NCBI RefSeq assembly: GCF_001509795.1
Contig: NZ_LLZN01000097.1
Span: 1-19,105, forward strand
DNA: 19,105 bases
Direction: 5' to 3'
Origin: Streptomyces sp. NRRL WC-3605
GTDB taxonomy: Bacteria > Actinomycetota > Actinomycetes > Streptomycetales > Streptomycetaceae
Under the pieces are notes generated by a model. That model did not search any database and was not told the DNA's origin. It saw only the letters and a list, made by a program, of their open reading frames with translations. The translations under genes and the position numbers were made by a program. Shown here piece after piece: positions 12,151 through 18,586 of the stretch. Positions within the stretch are counted from its first letter, which is position 1. Every line of letters starts with the position of its first letter.

Positions 12151-14844
12151 CTACTCGACCTCCTGGCCGGGGCGGCGGATCACGGTCACCTCGTCGCCGG
12201 TACCGGCCGTGAGGCCGTCGTGGCCGTCGTGGCCGTCGTGGCCGGGGATGAGGCGGGTCGGCTTGAGGAGGAGGGGCCCGACGGCCCGCGTTCCGGGGAG
12301 GCCGGCGCTCGGCGCGCGCCGCGTGTACACGGTTCCGGCCGGCATCCGGGAGGAGACGGACGCGCGTGCCACGGTCAGCCCGTCGGGGCCGACGGCCTCC
12401 ACCAGGTCTCCGTCGGCGGCGCCGATCGCCTCCGCGTCCTGCGGGGACAGCCACAGGTACCCGCCGCCGCTCGCCAGGGCCGGCAGGAACAGGTCGTCCG
12501 GGTGGGCGGAGTGGACGGACCACTGCTCGTGCGGGGTGAGACGGCGGACCGTCACCTCCGGCTGCCCGCCGGGGCCGCGCCGCGCCACCCCGAGCACGCC
12601 GTCCACGTCCAGGGGCGGCCGGTACACGGGCAGGGACTCGCCGAGTTCGTGCGCCCAGTCGTGGTCCAGGAAGAGATGCCGGAGGCCGGTACGGGGCTGC
12701 TCGGCGTCGGGGGTGGGCCCGGCGAACGCGGTGGCGACCGCCGGGTAGTCCCGCTCGACGACGGTCAGCCGTGGCATGGTCCGCCCCGGCACCGGTGTGC
12801 AGGCGCCGTGCCGCCAGTCCAGGACGGTCCCGGGCGGTGCGGTGGCGCCGGGGGCGCCGTGCGGGAGCGGAGTCGCGACCAGGTCCTCGCGGGCGCCGAG
12901 GTGCCCGACGGCCAGGGCGCCGATCCGCTCGGCCAGCGCCATGAACGTGCCGAACTCGGTGCGGCCCCCGTCCGTTCGCCCGCAGCCTGCGGGCAGCACG
13001 ACGTCCGCCAGGCAGGTGGACGCGGTCTCGGTGCCGTCCAGGGACAACAGCAGATCGAGCTTGCCTTCCGGTGCGGGTTCGCGCCGGGTCACGTCACGGG
13101 GGCGTGCCCCTTCGGGCGGGCGTGTGGGGGAGGCGGTCCCCAGCAGGCTCCGGAGGCCGTCCTCGCCGACGGGGCCGAGTGCCTCGGAGCTGCTCAGCGT
13201 CAGTACGCGCGGCCAGTTCCGCGGTGCGTCCGGGTCCTCGCAGGCGAGGGCCAGGGTGCCGGCGCGCAGGTCGGCGACCACCCGGGCCACCGCGTCGCCG
13301 AAGGTGCCGCCCAGGTCCAGGGGGTTGCGGTCGAAGGCCGGATACACCGGTGCCCAGCCCGTCCGCGCCGCCAGCGCGAGGCAGTCCACCCCCGTCAGGC
13401 CCGCGAGCCGCCCCTTGCCGAGCGGTGAGGCGAGGACGTCGACCGTGCGGGACTCGTGCCGCCAGCGGCCGGTGTGCAGGAACCAGTACGCCGCCGGGTC
13501 CATCCGGCGCACCGGCCGGGACCCGTCCGAGGGGCCCGGTGACGCGTCCGGGCAGCCGGTGAGGGTGAGCAGGGCGAGGATCGCGCGATGGACGGTGTCC
13601 CCGTGGAACAGGCGGTGGGTTCCGGCGCCCGTCAGGATCGCGCAGCGGCCCCGCGAGCTTTCCGCGGTGCGCGCGAACTCCCGCGCGATCCGGACGCAGG
13701 CGGCGGCCGGCACCGAGGTGTGCGTCTCCTGCCAGGCAGGGGTGCCGGGGGTGCCCCCGTCGGCGTACGACTCCGGCCAGCGGCCCGGCAGTCCGGGGCG
13801 GGCCACCCCGTACCGGGCCAGCAGCAGGTCGAACACGGTCGTCACCAGCGGCCCGGTCGCACCGCCGAGCCGTGTCACCGGGACACCCCGGCGTACGACC
13901 CCCGCGCGGCCGCCGGCGTCGAAGTCGGGGAGCAGGACCTCGCCCCCGGCCGACACCTCACGGCCGTACAGGCTCAACACCGGTGATATGGAGCCCGGTT
14001 CGGGAGTGCCGTCCGGGACGGCCGCGCGGCCCGTGGCCTCGTCCAGCACGACCGCCCGGCTCGCGGCGTCCTCGCCCCGGCGCCCCAGATCGGCCGCGCG
14101 CAGGAAGGTGCCGGGCGTGTACGCCCCGTCGTCGCGCTCCTCCAGCGTGACCAGGAACGGCAGATCCGTGCACCGGCGCGCGTGCTCCGCGAAGAACGGC
14201 GACTCCCGGTCGGTGAAGAACTCCTTCAGGACGACGTGGCCCATCGCCAGGGCCAGGGCGCCGTCCGTGCCGGGGTGCGGATGCAGCACCTCGTCGGCGA
14301 GCCGGGTACCGCCCGCGGGGTCGCCGGGGGCGACGGCCACGACCTTCTGGCCCCGGTAGCGGGCCCGCGCCAGCCGCCGCGCGTCCGGGGCGCGCGTCAC
14401 CGGGAGGTCACCGCCCCACAGCAGCAGATACGCCGCGTCCGCCCAGTCGTGCCCACGCGAGGGCGTGGCGGACACCAGCACCGGGGCGCCGATCAGCGCG
14501 TGGAAGCGGGCGCCCGGCGCGTCGGCCGGGAACAGCCCGGCGATCCGGTCGGGGCCGTACGCCCCGAGGGTGTGGACGTATGCCGCCGCGACCAGTTCGA
14601 CGGCCTCGTCCCACTCGGCCGGCACCAGCCCGTCCGCGCCGCGCGCCCGCTGGTACCGGCGGCGGCGCTCCGGGTCGCCCTGGACGTCGGCCCAGGCCAG
14701 TACGGGGTCGCGCAGCCGCCGGCGGGCCTCCCGGTACTGCTCCAGGAGCACACCGCGCACACGCGGGCCCCGGAGCCCGCCGGCCGGCGGCGGCGCCGGG
14801 CCCGGCGCCTCGGACGGCGCGGGCGATATCGCGGTGTCGGTCAC
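12151..14844 (-). CDS. narG: Shortened NarG-like molybdopterin oxidoreductase alpha subunit
   Basis: Homologue of the nitrate reductase catalytic subunit, 897 residues against about 1,240. Clear matches include RDPVLAWADV, AYGPDRIAG, YLLLWGGDLPVTRAPDA, GTDGALALAMGHVVLKEFF, PFLVTLEERDDGAYTPG, EGKLDLLLSLD, WAHELGESLPVYRPPLD and LTPHEQWSVHS. The N-terminal [4Fe-4S] FS0 segment is absent: a Pro/Ala-rich stretch replaces it and the first Cys is residue 225. The loop carrying the Asp Mo ligand (around 222 of E. coli NarG) is cut down to VSATPSRGHDWADA (124-137). Whether Mo-bisMGD still binds is unclear. Start GTG 14844 with AAGGGAG just upstream. Near the C-terminus three HDG repeats occur. It is first of a coupled narGHJ-like operon; no narI is present here. 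Confidence 0.88.
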   Translation of the reverse strand: MTDTAISPAPSEAPGPAPPPAGGLRGPRVRGVLLEQYREARRRLRDPVLAWADVQGDPERRRRYQRARGADGLVPAEWDEAVELVAAAYVHTLGAYGPDRIAGLFPADAPGARFHALIGAPVLVSATPSRGHDWADAAYLLLWGGDLPVTRAPDARRLARARYRGQKVVAVAPGDPAGGTRLADEVLHPHPGTDGALALAMGHVVLKEFFTDRESPFFAEHARRCTDLPFLVTLEERDDGAYTPGTFLRAADLGRRGEDAASRAVVLDEATGRAAVPDGTPEPGSISPVLSLYGREVSAGGEVLLPDFDAGGRAGVVRRGVPVTRLGGATGPLVTTVFDLLLARYGVARPGLPGRWPESYADGGTPGTPAWQETHTSVPAAACVRIAREFARTAESSRGRCAILTGAGTHRLFHGDTVHRAILALLTLTGCPDASPGPSDGSRPVRRMDPAAYWFLHTGRWRHESRTVDVLASPLGKGRLAGLTGVDCLALAARTGWAPVYPAFDRNPLDLGGTFGDAVARVVADLRAGTLALACEDPDAPRNWPRVLTLSSSEALGPVGEDGLRSLLGTASPTRPPEGARPRDVTRREPAPEGKLDLLLSLDGTETASTCLADVVLPAGCGRTDGGRTEFGTFMALAERIGALAVGHLGAREDLVATPLPHGAPGATAPPGTVLDWRHGACTPVPGRTMPRLTVVERDYPAVATAFAGPTPDAEQPRTGLRHLFLDHDWAHELGESLPVYRPPLDVDGVLGVARRGPGGQPEVTVRRLTPHEQWSVHSAHPDDLFLPALASGGGYLWLSPQDAEAIGAADGDLVEAVGPDGLTVARASVSSRMPAGTVYTRRAPSAGLPGTRAVGPLLLKPTRLIPGHDGHDGHDGLTAGTGDEVTVIRRPGQEVE
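12213..12239 (-). repeat. Three perfect 9-bp repeats encoding (HDG)3
   Basis: GGCCGTCGT repeated three times on the plus strand; on the coding strand it gives HDGHDGHDG at about residues 869-877 of the narG-like protein. It lies just where classical NarG has its last domain strands, and may be a slippage-prone, possibly metal-binding tail. Confidence 0.8.
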
Positions 14845-14874
14845 AGGCGCTCCCTTGCTTGCCCTGGTGTGACG

Positions 14875-14880
14875 AACCTA
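14875..14880 (-). promoter_or_regulatory. Candidate -10 (TAGGTT) for the narGHJ-like operon
   Basis: On the minus strand TAGGTT fits TAGRRT and lies 30 bases before the GTG at 14844, in the 79-base gap after the methyltransferase gene. The -35 region is pure GC and unconvincing. Confidence 0.4.
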
Positions 14881-14899
14881 GGGCGGGGCGGGGGAGCGC

Positions 14900-14924
14900 A
14901 CCCGTTCACGGCGCCCGTACGGGT
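14900..14924 (-). terminator. Weak hairpin at the methyltransferase stop
   Basis: ACCCGT and ACGGGT form a six-base stem with a 13-base loop, starting at the stop codon of the DUF574 gene. There is no T-run. It might partly separate that gene from the narGHJ-like operon. Confidence 0.25.
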
Positions 14925-15739
14925 CAGGGCTTGCGGGCGACCCCCGCGTACACCGGCACGATGCCCTCCGCCTGCGCGGCCACGTCCTGCGGCTCGGGAC
15001 GCCAGCCGTGGACGGGGATGACGCCGGGGCCGAGCAGCTCCAGGCCGTCGAAGAAGCGGAGGAACGCGGCGAGGGGGCGCGGGTGGAAGGGCTGGCCGCC
15101 GCGCCGGAAGTTCTCCGCCGCCTGCTCGACGGCCTTCGGGCTGAGGTCGGCGGTGACCTGGGACAGGATCAGATGGCTGCCGGGGGCGAGCGCGGCGACG
15201 TACCGTTCCAGCAGGCCGTACACGTCGTCGCCGGCCGGCTCGTCGTCCAGGTAGTGGGTGAGCGCGACCAGCGACAGGGCGACCGGCGCGGTCAGGTCCA
15301 GGGTCTCGTCCGCGCGGGTCAGCAGGGCGTCGACGTCACGGACGTCCGCGTGGACGTACGCCGTGGCGCCCTGCGGCGAGCCGTGCAGCAGGGCCTCCGC
15401 GTGCCGCAGCACGATCGGGTCGTTGTCCGCGTACACCACCCGGGACTCGGGCGCCACGTCCTGCGCCACCTGGTGCAGGTTGGGCTCGGTCGGTATGCCG
15501 GTGCCGATGTCCAGGAACTGCCGCACCCCGGCCTCCGCGACCGTGCGCACCGCCCGGTGCATGAAGCGGCGGTTGGCGCGGGCTCCCCGGACGACCGTGC
15601 CGTCCACGGCGAGGATCCGGCGCGCCAGTTCCTCGTCGACGGGGTAGTTGTCCTTGCCGCCCAGCCACCAGTCGTAGACGCGGGCCGGATGCGGCCTGCT
15701 GGTGTCGACGCGGACGGGCGCGGACTCGGATGCGGACAT
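14924..15739 (-). CDS. DUF574-type SAM-dependent methyltransferase
   Basis: Actinomycete-specific S-adenosylmethionine methyltransferase family (DUF574, Methyltransf_19), 271 residues, cytoplasmic. The signature PHPARVYDWWLGGKDNYPVD (16-35) is diagnostic. The SAM-binding motif is FLDIGTGIPT (75-84), and the acidic loop that binds the SAM ribose is VVYADNDPIV (101-110). Two further motifs are YVHADVRDVD and VALSLVALTHYLDDEP. The substrate is unknown for almost all members. Start ATG 15739, with GAGGAGAG (15746-15753) six bases upstream. Such genes often lie beside XRE-DUF5753 regulators, as here. The leader carries a 12-bp tandem repeat. Confidence 0.92.
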   Translation of the reverse strand: MSASESAPVRVDTSRPHPARVYDWWLGGKDNYPVDEELARRILAVDGTVVRGARANRRFMHRAVRTVAEAGVRQFLDIGTGIPTEPNLHQVAQDVAPESRVVYADNDPIVLRHAEALLHGSPQGATAYVHADVRDVDALLTRADETLDLTAPVALSLVALTHYLDDEPAGDDVYGLLERYVAALAPGSHLILSQVTADLSPKAVEQAAENFRRGGQPFHPRPLAAFLRFFDGLELLGPGVIPVHGWRPEPQDVAAQAEGIVPVYAGVARKP

Positions 15740-15764
15740 GCGGTGCTCTCCTCGGACGCTCGAC

Positions 15765-15812
15765 GGACGTGGAAGACGACGTGGAAGACGCAGTGCAAGA
15801 CGACGTGGAAGA
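15765..15812 (-). repeat. Four tandem 12-bp repeats in the methyltransferase leader
   Basis: Units start at 15765, 15777, 15789 and 15801. Three are nearly identical (CGACGTGGAAGA on the plus strand, first unit GGACG...) and the third differs at three positions. They fill most of the 84-base gap between the XRE gene stop and the DUF574 start, ending about a dozen bases upstream of its ribosome site. Could be protein-binding sites, an RNA element or a slipped spacer. Confidence 0.8.
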
Positions 15813-15823
15813 CGACCCCTGTC

Positions 15824-16687
15824 CTAGTACTCCTCGCGGAACCTCCGCAGGAGCTTCTTGGTGCGCTCGGCCGACACGGCGACCGTGGACATGTGGTCCA
15901 GGACCTCCAGGTGCGCGGCGACCTCTTCCCGCGAGTCCAGGTAGAGCGCGCCGGACAGGTACTCGGTGGTGACCATGTCCGGCAGCTCCGGCTCGGCGAA
16001 GCGGAACAGTGAGAACGGCGCGTACGTCCCGGGGTGCGGGCCCGCCGCGAACTCGGCGATCTGCAGCGTGACCCGGTCGCGCTCGGCGAACTCCAGCAGC
16101 TTGTCGACCTGGTCGCGCATCACCTCGGAGGTGTCGCCGACCGGCCGCTGGAGCACCGTCTCGTCCATGATCACCCACAGGTGGGGCGGGGCGGGGCGCT
16201 CCAGCAGCCGCTGCCGTTCCATCCGCAGCGTCACGTGCCGCTCGATCGCCTCGGGGCCCTTCTGCGCGATCGTCCCGTTCATCATCACGTCGCGCGCGTA
16301 CGCCTCGGTCTGCAGCAGGCCCGGCACGAAGTGCGGCTCGTAGGAGCGGATGATGCGGGCGGCGCCCTCCAGGCTCACGTACAGGCTGAACCAGTCCGGC
16401 AGCACGTCGTGGAACCGCTGCCACCAGCCGGGCTCGTTGGCCTCCTCGGCCAGGGAGAGGAACGCGGCGGCCTCGTCCTCGGGCACGCCGTACGTCTCGA
16501 GGAGCACCTGCACGTACGGGATCTTCAGCGCGACCTCGGCCGTCTCCATCCGCCGGACGGTCGCCGCCGCCACCCGCAGGGCCCGCGCGGCCTCGTCGCG
16601 GCCCAGCCCGGCCGTCTCCCGCAGCTCCTGAAGGCGTTTGCCGAGCACCACCTGGCCCACGGTCGGAGCGGGACGCCGCTCGCTCAC
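15824..16687 (-). CDS. XRE-family regulator with DUF5753 domain
   Basis: DNA-binding regulator of 287 residues. The helix-turn-helix is at about 15-70 (GKRLQELRETAGLGRDEAARALRVAAATVRRMET); DUF5753 covers about 90-285, with hallmarks PGLLQTEAYAR, ERHVTLRMERQRLLE, DETVLQRPVG and FAAGPHPGTYAPFSLFRF. These are very common in Streptomyces and often pair with DUF397 proteins; none is adjacent here, and the neighbour is a DUF574 methyltransferase instead. The start is GTG 16687, as GGGGAGG (16694-16700) lies six bases upstream; the frame continues five codons further to another GTG that would overlap that site. It may control the downstream methyltransferase and itself. Confidence 0.92.
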   Translation of the reverse strand: MSERRPAPTVGQVVLGKRLQELRETAGLGRDEAARALRVAAATVRRMETAEVALKIPYVQVLLETYGVPEDEAAAFLSLAEEANEPGWWQRFHDVLPDWFSLYVSLEGAARIIRSYEPHFVPGLLQTEAYARDVMMNGTIAQKGPEAIERHVTLRMERQRLLERPAPPHLWVIMDETVLQRPVGDTSEVMRDQVDKLLEFAERDRVTLQIAEFAAGPHPGTYAPFSLFRFAEPELPDMVTTEYLSGALYLDSREEVAAHLEVLDHMSTVAVSAERTKKLLRRFREEY

Positions 16688-16722
16688 GCCACGCCTCCCC
16701 ACGCGCCGGAATCAACGGGTGC

Positions 16723-16728
16723 AGTCTG
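16723..16728 (-). promoter_or_regulatory. Candidate -10 (CAGACT, extended by CGTGG) for the XRE-DUF5753 gene
   Basis: On the minus strand CGTGGCAGACTG lies 35 bases before GTG 16687. It resembles TGTGGCAGGCTG before the dehydratase gene and TGTGTCAGGCTG before the holin-phosphatase gene. Confidence 0.4.
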
Positions 16729-16768
16729 CCACGAGCCGGCCCGGCGCGGGGGTACGGCCGCCCGGACA

Positions 16769-16840
16769 CCATGACCGGGCAGGCAACGGACGCCATGACC
16801 CGGGACGCACCGGACGCCATGACCCGGCAGGTAATCGACG
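16769..16840. repeat. Three imperfect 24-bp direct repeats
   Basis: Units start at 16769, 16793 and 16817. Each opens with CCATGACC(C)GGG/C and ends in GACG. They lie about 40-110 bases upstream of the XRE promoter, where operators could sit. Too few and without unique spacers, so not a CRISPR array. Confidence 0.8.
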
Positions 16841-16870
16841 GGCCGGCCGCCGCGCGGGACCGTAGGGGCA

Positions 16871-16908
16871 CCGGGTTCCGGGCCGGCGCACTCCGGCCCG
16901 GGATCCGG
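16871..16908. other. Long GC hairpin (16-bp stem, 6-nt loop)
   Basis: CCGGGCCGG (16878-16886) and CCGGCCCGG (16893-16901) pair perfectly around the loop CGCACT, and seven more outer pairs (two G-U) extend the stem to 16871/16908. No T-run follows and no plus-strand gene ends upstream. It may be an attenuator in the membrane-protein leader, a block to divergent read-through or part of a small RNA. Confidence 0.65.
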
Positions 16909-16949
16909 ACCCCGCAGTGCCACTCGACCCGACGGAGGGTGATCTCGTC

Positions 16950-17375
16950 ATGTCCGCCACCTCGCTCACCGCGCTCGCCCGGACCTCCCACCCGCAGACC
17001 GCGCTCCGCCGCTTCCTGGCCCTGGACGCCGTCGTGACCGGGGCCAACGGGCTCGCCTATCTCGTGGCCTCCGGCCCGCTCGGCCGTCTCCTCGGCGTCG
17101 GCCAGGGGCTGCTGCTCGCTCTCGGCGCCCTGCTCACGGTGTACGCGGGCGGGGTGGCGCTGCTCGCCGTGCGGGCCCGCCCGGCCGCCCTCGGGGTCAG
17201 GGCCGTCGTCGAGGCCAACCTCGCCTGGGCGGTGCTCAGCGTCGTCGCCCTCGCGCTGTGGCTGACGCCGACCACCGCGGGCGCCGTGTGGACCGTGCTC
17301 CAGGCGGCCGTCGTCGCCGGGTTCGCCGCGCTGCAGTACGCCGCGCTGAGGGCACGTCAGGAGGACAGCGACTGA
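16950..17375 (+). CDS. Small four-TM membrane protein, unknown function
   Basis: Integral membrane protein of 141 residues with four hydrophobic segments at about 21-42, 52-74, 85-105 and 110-133. Short charged loops (RARPAALGVR) separate them, and there is a hydrophilic tail RARQEDSD. I do not recognise a functional family; similar small membrane proteins are common in Streptomyces. The start is ATG 16950 with GGAGGG (16934-16939) ten bases upstream; the frame is open 11 codons further to a GTG lacking a ribosome site. Its last 19 bases overlap the end of the convergent regulator gene. A long hairpin stands in its presumed leader. Confidence 0.78.
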   Translation: MSATSLTALARTSHPQTALRRFLALDAVVTGANGLAYLVASGPLGRLLGVGQGLLLALGALLTVYAGGVALLAVRARPAALGVRAVVEANLAWAVLSVVALALWLTPTTAGAVWTVLQAAVVAGFAALQYAALRARQEDSD

Positions 17376-18178
17376 AGGTACTTGACCGTCGCCGGGTCGG
17401 CCGGGAGCAGCGTCTCGATGGCCAGCTCGGCGACGGTCACGTCCATCGGGGTGTTGAAGGTGGCGATGGACGACGTGAACGACAGCACGCGGCCCTCGTG
17501 CTCGATCCGCATCGGCAGCGCGAAGTAGGCGACCGGGTCCTCCGGAGCGCCGTCCCCCGGCGCCCCCTCGGGCACCGGATAGGCGGCGACCTCCTCGTAG
17601 AGCCGGCGCAGCGGCTCGGAGCGGCGCAGCGCGATCTGCCGCTCCATCTGCGCGAGGAGGTGCCCCCGCCACTCGGGCAGATTGACGATGCGCGGCGCGA
17701 GGCCCTCCGGATGCAGGGTCAGCCGCATCGCGTTGAGAGGGGGCTCCAGCAGATGCCCGGGGATGCCGTCGAGGAGCATCAGCACCCCCCGGTTGGCCGC
17801 GTGCACGTCGTACAGCGCGTCCACCACGAGCGCCGGGTAGGGCTCGTAGCCCTGGATCAGGCGCTCCATCCCGGCGCGCAGCGCGTCGAGCGCCGGGTCG
17901 TCCAGCGGGGTCTCCGGGTAGCGGGGGGCGTAGCCGGCGGCCAGCAGCAGCGCGTTGCGCTCGCGCACCGGGACGTCCAGGTGCTCGGCGAGCCGCAGCA
18001 CCATCTCCTCGCTGGGCCGGGAGCGGCCCGTCTCGACGAAGCTGATGTGCCGTGCCGAGGAGCCGGCTTGCAGCGCCAACTCCAGCTGGCTGACCCGGCG
18101 CTGCTCGCGCCAGGCCCGCAGCAGGGGGCCGACGCCCCGGTCGGCGGGGGCGGCCGGGCCGGACGGGAGGGTGGTCAT
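17357..18178 (-). CDS. XRE regulator with MmyB-like ligand-binding domain
   Basis: Transcription regulator of 273 residues. The helix-turn-helix is at 17-72 (LLRAWREQRRVSQLELALQAG, then ARHISFVETGRSRPS). A MmyB-like ligand-binding domain covers about 95-270, with ALVVDALYDVHAANRG, LPEWRGHLLAQMERQ and AYFALPMRIEHEGRVLSFTSSIATFNTPMDVT. Members are thought to sense small, possibly fatty-acid-like, ligands. The start is ATG 18178. No ribosome site precedes it; instead TACGGT (18186-18191) lies seven bases upstream, the layout of a leaderless transcript. It is divergent from the pterin dehydratase gene 105 bases away and may control it. Tail-to-tail overlap of 19 bases with the membrane protein gene. 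Confidence 0.92.
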   Translation of the reverse strand: MTTLPSGPAAPADRGVGPLLRAWREQRRVSQLELALQAGSSARHISFVETGRSRPSEEMVLRLAEHLDVPVRERNALLLAAGYAPRYPETPLDDPALDALRAGMERLIQGYEPYPALVVDALYDVHAANRGVLMLLDGIPGHLLEPPLNAMRLTLHPEGLAPRIVNLPEWRGHLLAQMERQIALRRSEPLRRLYEEVAAYPVPEGAPGDGAPEDPVAYFALPMRIEHEGRVLSFTSSIATFNTPMDVTVAELAIETLLPADPATVKYLQSLSS

Positions 18179-18185
18179 GGGGACG

Positions 18186-18191
18186 ACCGTA
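18186..18191 (-). promoter_or_regulatory. Candidate -10 (TACGGT) giving a leaderless transcript
   Basis: On the minus strand TACGGT ends seven bases before the A of ATG 18178, and no Shine-Dalgarno is present between them. A partial -35 (TGGTCA, four of six) lies 19 bases upstream. Confidence 0.45.
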
Positions 18192-18238
18192 GCCGAGGCG
18201 GGCCCGCCGGTGACCAGGACCGTGCCCCCGCGCTGTGG

Positions 18239-18244
18239 CAGGCT
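18239..18244 (+). promoter_or_regulatory. Candidate -10 (CAGGCT, extended by TGTGG) for the dehydratase gene
   Basis: TGTGGCAGGCTG lies 39 bases before ATG 18284 and repeats the motif found before two other genes in this window. The -35 region reads AGGACC at 17 bases, a partial match to TTGACN. Confidence 0.42.
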
Positions 18245-18283
18245 GAGGACGAACCCTCCCGTGCGCTGGAAGGAGCCGAGGCC

Positions 18284-18586
18284 ATGGCTGTCGAACCGCT
18301 GTCGCAGAAGGAGATCGAGGACCGGCTCGGCGAGCTGCCCGGCTGGTCCCGGGACGGCGACCGCATCGCCCGGTCCTACCGGCTGGCCTCGCATTTCGCC
18401 GCCACCGCGATGGTCGTGCACATCGCCCAGGTGCAGGAGGAGCTCGACCACCACTCCGACCTGACCCTCGGGTACAACACGGTGTCGCTCACCGTGAACA
18501 CCCACACCGTCGGCGGCGTGACCGAGAAGGACTTCGCGCTCGCCCGTCGGATCGAGGCCCTGGCCCCCGTCCACGGCGCGCAGTGA
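18284..18586 (+). CDS. Pterin-4a-carbinolamine dehydratase
   Basis: Small enzyme (100 residues) that dehydrates 4a-hydroxytetrahydrobiopterin to quinonoid dihydropterin, recycling the cofactor of aromatic amino acid hydroxylases. The family pattern is met exactly: E52, H56-H57-S58, Y64, H74, D83, with THTVGGVTEKDFALARRI. The three active-site His are H56, H57 and H74. Full length for the family. The start is ATG 18284 with AAGGAG (18270-18275) eight bases upstream. No aromatic hydroxylase is visible here, so its role may lie elsewhere in pterin metabolism, perhaps for molybdopterin-related pterins. It overlaps the following methyltransferase (GTGA), so they form an operon. Confidence 0.93.
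   Translation: MAVEPLSQKEIEDRLGELPGWSRDGDRIARSYRLASHFAATAMVVHIAQVQEELDHHSDLTLGYNTVSLTVNTHTVGGVTEKDFALARRIEALAPVHGAQ

Larger units (their letters stand above)
16703..16949. other. Divergent gene-free region with repeats and a hairpin
   Basis: About 250 bases between the divergently transcribed XRE-DUF5753 and small membrane protein genes. It holds the candidate XRE promoter, three 24-bp repeats and a 16-bp-stem hairpin (listed separately). Short frames crossing the repeats read as GC-rich low-complexity peptides without ribosome sites, so I call no gene. Confidence 0.6.

Noticed and set aside
10614..14844. narGHJ-like genes as pseudogenes
   Set aside because: All three frames are intact, coupled and have ribosome sites; deletions remove whole structural segments without breaking the frame.
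16769..16840. CRISPR array
   Set aside because: Only three contiguous imperfect units with no unique spacers and no cas genes.
16771..17037. Small plus-strand gene across the 24-bp repeats
   Set aside because: No ribosome site, low-complexity product, and it runs through the hairpin and out of frame into the membrane protein gene.
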